A stretch of DNA of 15,801 bases from Chlamydiia bacterium (GCA_020440405.1 JAGROF010000071.1:1-15801); one strand, 5' to 3'. Shown: positions 1-7,816, numbered from the stretch's first letter. A program made the numbers and translations. Notes: generated by a model from the letters alone, not told the origin.

Positions 1-1908
1 AAAGGGGGAACATTCCACCTTTATACAGGGGGGCATGAGCTCATTGGGGTAATGTCAGGTCAAGCATTAAGCGCTGGGAAAGACTGGGGACTCCCTTATT
101 ACCGCGATCGCGCTTTTGCAATTGGTTTGGGATGCGATTTGAGTGAGATGTTTGGAGCTTTTCTGGCTCGCGAGGTGCCCCACCATTCAGGGGGACGGAT
201 GATGCCTGATCACTTTTCTCATAAAGAATTGCGGATTCCGTGTCAGTCAAGCGTTGTAGGTTCGCAGTTTTTGCAAGCTGTTGGTGTCGCAAAAGGGGCC
301 CGTTTAGCAGGAAAAGATGAAGTTGTCTATGTCTCTGGAGGAGATGGATCGACATCTCAAGGGGATTTTCACGAAGCGTTGAACTATTCTTGCCTCCACA
401 AGTTAGGGGTAATCTTTGTCATTCAAGACAATGGATGGGCGATTTCTGTTCCCGTAAAGGATCAAACAGCAGGGGGATCGATTGCTCATATGGCAGGGGG
501 ATATCCCGGACTGACAGTTCATGAAATCGATGGGTGCGACTATGAAGCGGTCTCAAAGGCGCTCCATAGCGCCGTCCAAAAAGGGCGTCGTTTAGAAGGA
601 CCCTCCTTAATTGTGGCGAAAGTCCCTCGCCTAGGCGCTCATAGTAGTAGCGATGATCCGAAAAAGTATAAGACGGCTGAGCATTTTGAAGAGGAAGTGG
701 CCCGTGATCCGATTCCACGCTTTGAAACTTATCTCCTCGAGCAAGGGATTTTTAGCCAAGATGAGATCAGCGCAGTGCGTGAGCAAGTGAAAGAAGAGAT
801 TGAAACGGCAGCTGTTAATGGAGAAGCTTTTCCTCTCCAGGATCCTGAAAGGGTTCTTGACCATGTTTATAAAGATGTTGAAATGTCTTTCCAAGAAACT
901 CCTGAAGAAAGAGGAGAAAGCGTGGTCATTATGGATGCGTTGAATCATGCACTCGATGAAGAGATGGAGCGCGATCCAGGAGTGATCGTTTTTGGGCAAG
1001 ATGTGGCTCATGGGAAAGGAGGGGTCTTTGGGATTACCCGGGGGCTCACCGAAAAATATGGGGAAGAGCGTTGCTTTAATACTCCTCTTGCAGAATCAAC
1101 CATTATTGGAACCGCCATCGGCCTTTCAGTGCATAGCCACTTTAAGCCAGTTGCAGAGATCCAATTTGCTGACTATCTATGGACAGGGTTTAATCAGCTC
1201 TATAACGAACTTGCGAGTTTTCATTACCGGGCTAATGGGGAATGGAACTGTCCGATTGTTATCCGGATGCCTTCAGGAGGCTATATCCAAGGTGGCCCTT
1301 ATCATTCTCAAAATATCGAAGCCTTTTTAGCGCACTGCCCGGGGCTCAAAGTGGTGATGCCTTCCAATGCAGCCGATGCGAAAATGCTTTTAAAAAGTGC
1401 GATTCGGGATCCTAACCCTGTCGTCTTTCTCGAGCATAAGGCGCTCTACAGGCAACGCGTGTTCTCTGCTAAGCCTGAGCCAACTCAAGAGGAAATCATT
1501 CCTCTAGGCAAAGCCAATGTTGTGCGAGAAGGAACCGATGTCACCCTTATTGCTTGGGGGCTGATGGTTCACATGGCCTCTGAAGTGGCACAAAAACTCG
1601 AAGATGAAGGGATTGCTGTTGAAATTATCGACCTCCGCACCCTTGCCCCTCTTGATATTGAAACGATCCTGGGCTCCATCGAAAAGACCGGCAAAGCGCT
1701 AATCGTTCACGAAGCACCTGTCACCTGTGGTTTTGGAGCAGAAGTGGCTGCTCAAATTTCCGAACGCGCATTCGAGTTTCTCGATGCGCCTCTCCGTCGC
1801 CTAGGCGGAAAAAACACCTGTGTTCCTTACGCGAAACATCTCGAGGATGCTGTCCTTCCTCAAAAGGGCGATCTCGAACGCGCCCTCCGCACCCTCGCTC
1901 AATATTAA
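1..1908 (+). CDS. 2-oxo acid dehydrogenase E1, alpha and beta subunits fused (5' end cut by window)
   Basis: Thiamine-diphosphate E1 component of a 2-oxo acid dehydrogenase complex (pyruvate or branched-chain type), which decarboxylates the 2-oxo acid and passes the acyl group to lipoyl-E2. The frame is open from base 1 and the first codons already encode E1 alpha sequence (FHLYTGGHE at visible residues 5-13), so the Met at 52 is internal and the true start lies upstream. The TPP motif GDG...N is at residues 114-116 and N144, with the canonical 27-residue spacing. A second domain from about residue 300 to the stop is a full E1 beta (FGQDV, TPLAES, AEIQFADY, PSGGY). The two subunits are normally separate; the fused form is known in Chlamydiae (CT340 of C. 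trachomatis, from memory). The stop lies 5 bases from the stop of the converging TM2 gene. Substrate (pyruvate versus branched-chain oxo acid) cannot be decided by eye. Confidence 0.93.
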   Translation, partial: KGGTFHLYTGGHELIGVMSGQALSAGKDWGLPYYRDRAFAIGLGCDLSEMFGAFLAREVPHHSGGRMMPDHFSHKELRIPCQSSVVGSQFLQAVGVAKGARLAGKDEVVYVSGGDGSTSQGDFHEALNYSCLHKLGVIFVIQDNGWAISVPVKDQTAGGSIAHMAGGYPGLTVHEIDGCDYEAVSKALHSAVQKGRRLEGPSLIVAKVPRLGAHSSSDDPKKYKTAEHFEEEVARDPIPRFETYLLEQGIFSQDEISAVREQVKEEIETAAVNGEAFPLQDPERVLDHVYKDVEMSFQETPEERGESVVIMDALNHALDEEMERDPGVIVFGQDVAHGKGGVFGITRGLTEKYGEERCFNTPLAESTIIGTAIGLSVHSHFKPVAEIQFADYLWTGFNQLYNELASFHYRANGEWNCPIVIRMPSGGYIQGGPYHSQNIEAFLAHCPGLKVVMPSNAADAKMLLKSAIRDPNPVVFLEHKALYRQRVFSAKPEPTQEEIIPLGKANVVREGTDVTLIAWGLMVHMASEVAQKLEDEGIAVEIIDLRTLAPLDIETILGSIEKTGKALIVHEAPVTCGFGAEVAAQISERAFEFLDAPLRRLGGKNTCVPYAKHLEDAVLPQKGDLERALRTLAQY

Positions 1909-1913
1909 CATTT

Positions 1914-2345
1914 CTAAGCTTTGATGAGTTTGCCGTCGCTGTCTTTGTAGGTTTCGTTGCAGAGTTTGACGAGGTCAACAATCATGGCGACAAAGGGGTA
2001 GAGAAGGAGTCCAGGGTGTATAAGATAGGCTAAGCCCGTGAACACAAGCTTAGAAATTCCCTTGTTTGTGTGACCTGCATAAAAATCATGCGCACCGATC
2101 CAAAACAGGGTGAGCATCAGGCCGCAAGTGACCATAAAACTTTTGGGGCTTTTGTTGCTCACAAAAGGGATTTTTCCGCCCCCAACATTTTTGAAAAAGT
2201 CTATGCGGTGATTCACGACAGGTTGAATCGTGCTTGTTGACGAAAGACCTTTAGGGACTGCATATCCCCGCTTTGCATCCATCTCCTCTGGAAAGAGGCG
2301 ATGTTCTCCTGAAAGTGACTCGGTAATTCCTGAAATTTCAACCAT
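1914..2345 (-). CDS. TM2-domain membrane protein
   Basis: Protein of 143 residues whose C-terminal half (about 66-143) is a TM2 domain: a first membrane segment, a short turn with GAHDFYAG at 84-91, a second membrane segment (about 105-124) ending in an Asp (D124), and the closing DSDGKLI at 135-141. TM2 proteins are small inner-membrane proteins of unknown biochemical role. The first 65 residues are soluble, without a signal peptide or a motif I recognise. The start is uncertain: no good ribosome-binding site precedes the ATG at 2345, and the internal ATG at 2282 has AGAGGAG touching it, which is too close to work well. It converges tail to tail on the E1 gene and lies downstream of the small gene ending at 2378, with which it may be co-transcribed. 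Confidence 0.8.
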   Translation of the reverse strand: MVEISGITESLSGEHRLFPEEMDAKRGYAVPKGLSSTSTIQPVVNHRIDFFKNVGGGKIPFVSNKSPKSFMVTCGLMLTLFWIGAHDFYAGHTNKGISKLVFTGLAYLIHPGLLLYPFVAMIVDLVKLCNETYKDSDGKLIKA

Positions 2346-2377
2346 GGATTAAAGATTAAATGGCTTTAAAAAAAAAT

Positions 2378-2644
2378 TCAATGAGAAAGTTTTTGAGAAA
2401 GTTTGCGGCGGGCTGTGGGAGCACGGGAAAGTGCAGACAAAAGGGCGCGTTTATCTTGGCATGATTGAGGGGATTGATCGAGAAAGGTATCGAGGTGCAG
2501 CAAATGTGCAAGCAAACTCTCTTGGGTTTTTTGGAGAGCCTCTGCAAGGTGAGAATCTGAAGGCACATCTTGCAGTGCTGCAGCATTTTCGATCAGCCGA
2601 TCGAGTGTCGCGTCAATCTCTGTTAGTAACTCTCGTCGATTCAT
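2378..2644 (-). CDS. Small helical protein of unknown function, 88 aa
   Basis: Not recognised. The predicted protein begins MNRRELLTEIDATLDRL and consists almost wholly of amphipathic helix with regular Leu/Ile/Ala spacing, ending in a basic tail; it has no membrane segment or Cys/His cluster. The frame continues open upstream to 2740, but that extension is very basic and low in hydrophobic residues, and it lies inside a palindromic repeat, so the ATG at 2644 is preferred. That start codon sits in the terminal bases of the 166-bp palindrome (2643-2808), and the only candidate ribosome-binding sequence (GGGATAGG) belongs to the palindrome. It lies 32 bases upstream of the TM2 gene on the same strand. 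It may be a genuine lineage-specific gene; a chance frame is not excluded. Confidence 0.5.
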   Translation of the reverse strand: MNRRELLTEIDATLDRLIENAAALQDVPSDSHLAEALQKTQESLLAHLLHLDTFLDQSPQSCQDKRALLSALSRAPTARRKLSQKLSH

Positions 2645-2808
2645 GAACCTATCCCGACAATTAATTTTCGGTATTTCTCGCCTTTTCGGCAGATTTTTAC
2701 TCTTCATTTTTCGGCTTTGTCTTTTGGACAATGACCTCAAATGAAGAGCAGAAATCTGCTGGAAAATCCATAAAAATCCCGATCAATTGATTGCCGGGAT
2801 AGGTTCAT
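2643..2808. repeat. 166-bp imperfect palindrome with GAACCTATC termini
   Basis: The outer arms match exactly over 14 bases (ATGAACCTATCCCG at 2643-2656 against the reverse complement of 2795-2808). Complementarity then continues inward with scattered mismatches through CAAT, AATT and TCGG, and again through GCAGATTT and CTCTTCATTT, so nearly the whole stretch can fold into one long hairpin around a loop of about 30 bases near 2730. There is no coding capacity of its own. The size and structure suggest a miniature non-autonomous element; no target-site duplication is evident. The terminal GAACCTATC motif recurs in the palindrome at 11897-11955. Confidence 0.75.
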
Positions 2809-2831
2809 AAAAATCCTCGTTAGTTTTTGTG

Positions 2832-2837
2832 TATAAT
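2832..2837 (+). promoter_or_regulatory. Possible -10 box upstream of the YycJ-like gene
   Basis: A perfect TATAAT in an AT-rich stretch directly after the palindrome. No convincing -35 hexamer lies 16-19 bases upstream, so this is a weak call. If used, it gives a leader of about 160 bases that contains the hairpin at 2954-2989. Confidence 0.3.
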
Positions 2838-2953
2838 TATTCCTAATTAAAAGTGTCAACATTAATTTAACTATGAGTTGCTAAGAGGTTGATATTTTTG
2901 TAGAAAGAATTCCATTTTCATGTTAAATGATTTTCCGTACCGATCGTCTTTCA

Positions 2954-2989
2954 AAATTTGGGAGTTTCCTAAAGCCAACTCCCAAATTT
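2954..2989 (+). promoter_or_regulatory. Leader hairpin just upstream of the YycJ-like start codon
   Basis: A perfect 13-bp inverted repeat (AAATTTGGGAGTT at 2954-2966 and its complement at 2977-2989) with a 10-base loop ends 17 bases before the ATG at 3007 and about 6 bases before the AGGAT ribosome-binding site. It is not followed by a T run, so it does not look like an intrinsic terminator. The position suits a translational control or mRNA-stability element. Confidence 0.55.
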
Positions 2990-3006
2990 CGAAATAGGAT
3001 CAGTAG

Positions 3007-3774
3007 ATGTTTAAGTTTTGTCCACTCGCTTCAGGTTCTAAAGGGAACGCACTTTATGTCTGTTTTGGAAGAACGCAGCTTCTGATCGATGCAGGGATTA
3101 GTTTTAAAGCGCTTTCTGAAAAGCTCGGAGAAATTGATGTCGACATCGGAGAGATTGATGCAATTTTAGTAACGCATGAGCATGGAGATCACATTCGGGG
3201 ACTGGAAAAAGCAGCGAATACACTTGGTGTTCCGATCTTTGCAAATAGTGAAACCGCTAAGGCGGCAATGAGTGAAATGCAGAGTCGTCCCCGGTTTAAG
3301 ATCTTTTCGACAGGGGAGTCTTTTGAATATGGAGGGATAGAGATTCACCCTTTTAGTGTCCAGCATGACACACTCGATCCTGTGGCTTTTACCTTCCGGA
3401 TGGGAAACATTAAGCTTGGGGTGTGTGCGGACTTAGGGTTTGTCACAACCCTTGTTAAAGCCCACCTTTTAGACTGCGATTATCTTTACATCGAAGCAAA
3501 CCACGAACCATCGATGGTTTATGCTTGTAACCGCCCTATGATTTATAAGCAACGGGTCCTGGGAAGGCAAGGACATCTTTCCAACGATGCCTGCGCAGAA
3601 CTGGTTCAAGAGATTGATCATGCAGGACTCAAACATGTCTATTTAGCGCACCTTTCTAGCGAATGCAACAACCCTGAGCTAGCCATCAAGCGGGTCAAAG
3701 AGCGGGTCAAACGAGACCTTTCTCTCTCGATTGCTCATCAAGATCGGGTAAGTTATATCATCTGTCAAGAATAA
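3007..3774 (+). CDS. YycJ/WalJ-like metallo-beta-lactamase-fold hydrolase
   Basis: Protein of 255 residues with the metallo-beta-lactamase fold from its N-terminus (FCPLASGSKGNALYV, then LLIDAG at 26-31). The zinc-binding motif HEHGDH is at residues 57-62, and further metal-ligand candidates are the His in FSVQHDTLDP, the Asp in GVCADLG and the His in YLAHLSSECN. The length and the SGSKGNA opening match the YycJ (WalJ) family, exonuclease-like hydrolases linked in other bacteria to DNA repair or cell-wall control; the substrate is not known. A modest AGGAT ribosome-binding site lies 7 bases before the ATG. It is a single-gene unit, flanked upstream by a hairpin and palindrome and downstream by the AACCAC-type palindrome that separates it from the converging receiver fusion gene. 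Confidence 0.88.
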   Translation: MFKFCPLASGSKGNALYVCFGRTQLLIDAGISFKALSEKLGEIDVDIGEIDAILVTHEHGDHIRGLEKAANTLGVPIFANSETAKAAMSEMQSRPRFKIFSTGESFEYGGIEIHPFSVQHDTLDPVAFTFRMGNIKLGVCADLGFVTTLVKAHLLDCDYLYIEANHEPSMVYACNRPMIYKQRVLGRQGHLSNDACAELVQEIDHAGLKHVYLAHLSSECNNPELAIKRVKERVKRDLSLSIAHQDRVSYIICQE

Positions 3775-3853
3775 CTCATTGAGATTGGAGATGAGTTTAA
3801 CCACATTGTTGGTTAGCGAATATTATATAGTCAAAGTCGTTTAAATATTTTTG

Positions 3854-3925
3854 AACCACCGAGAGCACAGAGGACGCAGAGATATTTTTTTTCTTTTCTC
3901 TGAGATCTCCGTGTTCTCTGTGGTT
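3854..3925. repeat. Palindromic AACCAC repeat, copy 1
   Basis: Two 29-base arms (3854-3882 and 3897-3925) form an imperfect inverted repeat of AACCAC-GAGA-CAC-GAG-CAGAGA type around a 14-base T-rich loop. It lies between two convergent genes, so a hairpin in either transcript could help terminate both. A sequence of the same architecture, including the preceding TTAAATATTTTT, is found at 15734. Similar CACAGAG-type dispersed repeats occur in other bacterial genomes, as I recall. Confidence 0.8.
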
Positions 3926-3935
3926 TATAGCTAGA

Positions 3936-5267
3936 TCATAGAGGAATCATGAGGCCGTCGTAGGCGATATCGACTTTGATATTGAGGCCGCATTCTTGGA
4001 TGATATCGTTGTGAAGCTGGAGCTTCACTTGAAGATCAGAGTCTTTATGGTTGGGATCATGGTGGGTGACGAGCCATTCATTGACACCTGAATACTTGAG
4101 TAAAACCGTGGCATTGGGAATCGACGAATGTCCCCACCCTGTTTTCCGGTAGTATTCTTCGGGAAAATACTGGGCTTCATGGATCAAAAGGTCGCAGTCC
4201 TTTAAAAAGTCAATGAGCCCTAAGTGGGGTTCTAGTAAGGGATGCTTCCGATGGATTTCATTAGGATGGCCATGGTAGCCTAAAAGGACTTCGTTATCGG
4301 TAATATATCCGACGGTTTTACCGGGGGCTTTAATTTTAAACCCAACAGTTGGTCCGGGGTGATTGGTAAAATGGCAGTCGATGACCAGATCTCCAATGGA
4401 TACAGGACGGTCATCGCGCAATTCCTTAAAGGTAACCTTAGCTTTCATCTCATCGAGTCGCACAGGAAAGTAGGCATAAGCCAGCATGCTTGTAAAGAGC
4501 TCTTTTGTGCTTTTCTCAAAACCTACAGGAGCCCACACCACGACATCACAGGTTTTTTTATAGAGAGGGCTAAAGAAGGGAAATCCAGTGATGTGATCCC
4601 AATGCGTATGGGAGATAAAGAGATGAATTGTTTGATTATCCTCGAGATCAATAAGGTCTCCCAATTGACGGATCCCTGTTCCGGCATCGATGATGATGAG
4701 ATCTTCTCCATGGCGCACCTCTAAACAGGAAGTATTTCCTCCATAACGGACATATTCTGCTCCTGCCACAGGGTTGGAACCCCGCGTGCCCCAGAAGCGG
4801 AGATAAGAAGTCAGAGTCGAGGGAATGGGGTGATAACAATGGGTTTGGATAATTTCTGCACCACTCTTCAAAGAAAAGGGAGCTGGTTTCAGTTCTCCCT
4901 TGAAATAGGCTTCAATCAGCTGAAAAAGCTGGGGAATTTCAAAGGGTTTTACAAGAAAATAATCAGCCCCTTCATCGATCACAGCATGATAATTCTGCAC
5001 CATCACATGGTAGGAGGTGACGATGATTCCCATCCCTTTAAAACGGCTATTCGATTTGATTGTTTTCATGATCTCTAGCGCATGAATGTGGGGCATCATC
5101 AGGTCGACAATGAGAAGATCAGGCTCAAATTCTTGGATTTTCTTGAGAGCAGACGGACCCGTTTTTGCGGTTGCAAATTCGTAACTCTTTCCCTCTTTTG
5201 CTGTTAAAACAGAATCAATCAGTGCTGTCGAAGGGTCAGCAATGAGAATCTTCTCCTTTCTGTCCAT
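3936..5267 (-). CDS. Response-regulator receiver domain fused to a metallo-beta-lactamase-fold hydrolase
   Basis: Protein of 443 residues in two parts. Residues about 5-122 form a CheY-like receiver: the phospho-acceptor is D55 in LLIVDLMMP, the switch residue is T84 or S85 in IVTSY, and the conserved Lys is K107 in LVKPFE; the usual acidic pair near the N-terminus is reduced to one Asp (D11, in IADPS). Residues about 155-443 form a metallo-beta-lactamase domain of the RFWGTRGSNP...YGGNTSC type, with the metal motif HTHWDH at 220-225 and later ligands in FTNHPG, IHEAQ and VTHHDP. Such domains often act as phosphodiesterases, so phosphorylation could gate hydrolysis of a nucleotide or phosphoester (inference). 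No histidine kinase is in the window. It starts 31 bases after the ftsK stop on the same strand, so the two are probably co-transcribed; no clear ribosome-binding site precedes its ATG. Confidence 0.88.
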   Translation of the reverse strand: MDRKEKILIADPSTALIDSVLTAKEGKSYEFATAKTGPSALKKIQEFEPDLLIVDLMMPHIHALEIMKTIKSNSRFKGMGIIVTSYHVMVQNYHAVIDEGADYFLVKPFEIPQLFQLIEAYFKGELKPAPFSLKSGAEIIQTHCYHPIPSTLTSYLRFWGTRGSNPVAGAEYVRYGGNTSCLEVRHGEDLIIIDAGTGIRQLGDLIDLEDNQTIHLFISHTHWDHITGFPFFSPLYKKTCDVVVWAPVGFEKSTKELFTSMLAYAYFPVRLDEMKAKVTFKELRDDRPVSIGDLVIDCHFTNHPGPTVGFKIKAPGKTVGYITDNEVLLGYHGHPNEIHRKHPLLEPHLGLIDFLKDCDLLIHEAQYFPEEYYRKTGWGHSSIPNATVLLKYSGVNEWLVTHHDPNHKDSDLQVKLQLHNDIIQECGLNIKVDIAYDGLMIPL

Positions 5268-5298
5268 ACTTGTATCTTACTATTAGAAAAATTTACAG

Positions 5299-7548
5299 CT
5301 AGTCTTTTTTCAGGAGAACCCGACGGCGACTGCCATCTTGGGAACCAATGACTCCATTGGATTCGAGCTCGTCCATGAGAGAGGCGGCGCGGGCGTAACC
5401 AATTTTCAGCTTGCGCTGGAGGAAGGTTGTAGAAGCCGTTCCAGTCTCCGTAATGATCTGATAAGCTTGAGCATACAGATCATCCTTCCCTTCTCCAGCT
5501 CCTTCTGCCATTAGCTCTGTTTCTGCCATTTGGTCAAACGATCTGATGAGGTATTGGGGCCCAGCCTGCTGCTCGATGTGATCAATGACGCGGTTGATAT
5601 CTTCATCCCGTACAAAAACCCCCTGAGCACGCGTCAAGACATGAGAGCCAGGAGGAAGGAAAAGAAGATCTCCATTTCCCAAGAGGCTTTCTGCGCCATT
5701 TTCATCGAGGATGATCTGGCTATTGACGCGACTCGCCACTTTAAAGGAGATGCGACTTGGGAAATTAGCTTTGATGAGTCCTGTAATCACTTCGCGTGAA
5801 GGGCGTTGCGTGGCAAGAATGAGGTGAATCCCGACAGCGCGCGCCATTTGGGCAATCCGCGCAATCGGTGTTTCTAAATCAGAGCTTGAAGCCATCATCA
5901 GGTCCGCAAATTCATCGATAATGGCGACGATATACGGCATTTTACGAGGGATGTCCATCTCCAGTTCCGCTTCCCGTTCGGGGTTGACCTTTCGATGGTT
6001 AAAGGCATGAATATTGCGGAGTTTGAGACGCTTGAGCATTTCATACCGGTATCCCATTTCCTTCACCAGCCAATTCAGCGCCGCATAGGCACCATGAGCC
6101 TCGGTAATCACGGGGGCAATCATATGCGGAAGGTTTGTATAGGAGCTGAGCTCAACTTTTTTCGGGTCGACAAGAAGGAGGCGCACTTCATCAGGGCGCG
6201 CTGTCATCAAAACCGACATCACAATGCTGTTAATACAAACCGATTTTCCCGATCCCGTTGCTCCGGCAATGATGCAGTGGGGCATCTTCGTCAGATCAGA
6301 CATCACATGCTCTCCTGTTACTGTCTGCCCCATCATGATCGGAATATGTAGTTTTTTATGTCCCTTTTGATACTCGCTGAGCATCTCCTTAAACCCGACT
6401 TCCTGAGGATAGAGAGAGGGAACTTCAACGCCAACGGCGGCTTTTCCAGGGATCGGAGCGATGATGCGGATGGATTTTGCCTGCAGGTTAAGTGCAATGT
6501 CGTTTTCCAGGACTTTGATTTTTTGAACCTTGACTCCCACAGGAGGGTGGACCTCAAACGACGTGATCGTCGGACCGCAATTGATCTCTCCGACTTTTCC
6601 TTCGACCCCAAAGCTGAGAAGCGTTTCCTCCAAAATCTTTGCCTGTTTCTCCAAGTCCTTTTTGAGGGTCGGCTTGTCGACTTTTTTGGCGTCGGTCAGC
6701 AAATTGAGAGGAGGTAAGCGAAACCTTTTAAAGGCTCCGACATAGGTCTTGGTGTCCATGTTTTTCTTCACCCGTCCCGGTGTCGGCTGCTTTTCCAAGT
6801 GCGTTGAAATCTTGAGGTCAGAACGTTCATCATCATCTTCTTCTTCCATTGGAGGCTCAAACGATTGAACAGGATGAGGAGCCGAAGCAATCACTTTTTC
6901 CCGCTTCACTTGCTGCGGTTTAAAGTCAGCCCCTACTTTTTTTAAAAACGCTCCCACCTCTTTCAAAAGTTCCCAGATGCGCTTGGTCAAGGGGATCACA
7001 CGGGTATTCGTAAATAAGATGAGGGACATGATTCCCGTTAGGGAAAAGGTAATCCAAACGCCAATATTACTTAAAAGGTGCTGCAAGTTAAACGTTGGGA
7101 GATCGCGCAAAAGGTAGTAGAGAGGAACGCCACCTAAATTGAAACGGACCACCTTGTGAGCAAACGGATAATGGCTCAAATAGACTTCAGAATAGAGGCG
7201 CTCTTGAATGAATCCATTCGAAAGCCCTCCACTTTCTGCCAATAAATTCAAAAGCATCGAAAGACAAAGAGTCCCCAAAGCAAAATACACCGTCTTCATC
7301 CGTAAAAACTGCGGAGCGCCGCCCATCAGCATTTTCCATCCAATCCAGCCGACATAGCCTACAACCAAATAAGATGAGAGCCCTAGCGTCCACATCAGCC
7401 CCAGTGCAATACTATAGCCGACCACACCGAGCCAGTTACTTGCCGCTGCGCCATGCACAAAACTCAATAAACACAGCGCTAACAGCACACTTCCGACAAG
7501 CGTGAGTAAGCCTTTAATCTCTGGATGTGTTTGTTTCTTTTTCTCCAT
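5299..7548 (-). CDS. ftsK: DNA translocase FtsK/SpoIIIE
   Basis: Septum-anchored motor that pumps chromosome ends through the closing division site. The 749 residues show the family layout: hydrophobic membrane segments near 14-34, 43-66, 85-104 and 161-180; a charged linker (about 185-275, including an acidic EEEDDD stretch); an alpha/beta domain; then the RecA-like motor with Walker A GATGSGKS at 429-436 and Walker B VAIIDEFADL at 541-550, plus ATQRPS at 579-584. A C-terminal winged-helix gamma domain (about 686-749) would read orienting DNA sites. The length is close to that of compact FtsK proteins, so nothing appears missing. The ribosome-binding site before the ATG is weak (AAGGGC). It heads a probable two-gene unit with the receiver-metallohydrolase gene. 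Chlamydiae lack FtsZ, as is well known, but keep FtsK. Confidence 0.96.
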   Translation of the reverse strand: MEKKKQTHPEIKGLLTLVGSVLLALCLLSFVHGAAASNWLGVVGYSIALGLMWTLGLSSYLVVGYVGWIGWKMLMGGAPQFLRMKTVYFALGTLCLSMLLNLLAESGGLSNGFIQERLYSEVYLSHYPFAHKVVRFNLGGVPLYYLLRDLPTFNLQHLLSNIGVWITFSLTGIMSLILFTNTRVIPLTKRIWELLKEVGAFLKKVGADFKPQQVKREKVIASAPHPVQSFEPPMEEEDDDERSDLKISTHLEKQPTPGRVKKNMDTKTYVGAFKRFRLPPLNLLTDAKKVDKPTLKKDLEKQAKILEETLLSFGVEGKVGEINCGPTITSFEVHPPVGVKVQKIKVLENDIALNLQAKSIRIIAPIPGKAAVGVEVPSLYPQEVGFKEMLSEYQKGHKKLHIPIMMGQTVTGEHVMSDLTKMPHCIIAGATGSGKSVCINSIVMSVLMTARPDEVRLLLVDPKKVELSSYTNLPHMIAPVITEAHGAYAALNWLVKEMGYRYEMLKRLKLRNIHAFNHRKVNPEREAELEMDIPRKMPYIVAIIDEFADLMMASSSDLETPIARIAQMARAVGIHLILATQRPSREVITGLIKANFPSRISFKVASRVNSQIILDENGAESLLGNGDLLFLPPGSHVLTRAQGVFVRDEDINRVIDHIEQQAGPQYLIRSFDQMAETELMAEGAGEGKDDLYAQAYQIITETGTASTTFLQRKLKIGYARAASLMDELESNGVIGSQDGSRRRVLLKKD

Positions 7549-7643
7549 GCCCTTAGCTTAGCAAAACTTTTTCCAATAGAAAAGAAAAAACAATACGCAT
7601 TATCCAAGACGCTATTCCCACAGATGGTGGAATGATGCGAAAT

Positions 7644-7809
7644 GAAAAGGTGTTGAGGAACCTGGGGGAATTTGGAGAGAGAGAGGCAAAGTGAAATGAT
7701 CGGTTGCGACGAAGCGCAATAGCCCTTGTGGCTATTGTCGAGGAGCAAGCGGTCATTCCACAAAGCCGCAGCCTCTCCTAAATTTCGCCGGGTTCCTCAA
7801 CACCTTTTC
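7644..7809. repeat. 166-bp imperfect palindrome adjoining tRNA-His
   Basis: The outer 19 bases (GAAAAGGTGTTGAGGAACC at 7644-7662) are perfectly repeated inverted at 7791-7809. Pairing continues inward with mismatches to an exact central hairpin (CAATAGCC at 7715-7722 against 7728-7735, loop CTTGT), so the whole element is one long symmetric fold. It starts 7 bases beyond the 3' end of the tRNA-His gene and occupies most of the 268-base gap to ftsK. No reading frame in it looks coding. It may be a miniature mobile element, or a processing or termination structure behind the tRNA. Confidence 0.75.
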
Positions 7810-7816
7810 GAAAAAG

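Noticed and set aside
631..1011. 126-residue minus-strand frame opposite the E1 gene
   Set aside because: Fully contained in conserved E1 coding sequence; composition is that of an antisense shadow.
2431..2646. Plus-strand 71-residue reading frame
   Set aside because: It is the antisense of the small helical gene, has no ribosome-binding site and ends in the palindrome.
3936..5267. RNase Z or beta-CASP nuclease
   Set aside because: No beta-CASP motifs are visible, and the receiver domain at the N-terminus is foreign to those families.
7644..7809. Attachment site of an integrated element at tRNA-His
   Set aside because: No integrase is present and no second copy of the tRNA 3' end is seen; ftsK follows directly.
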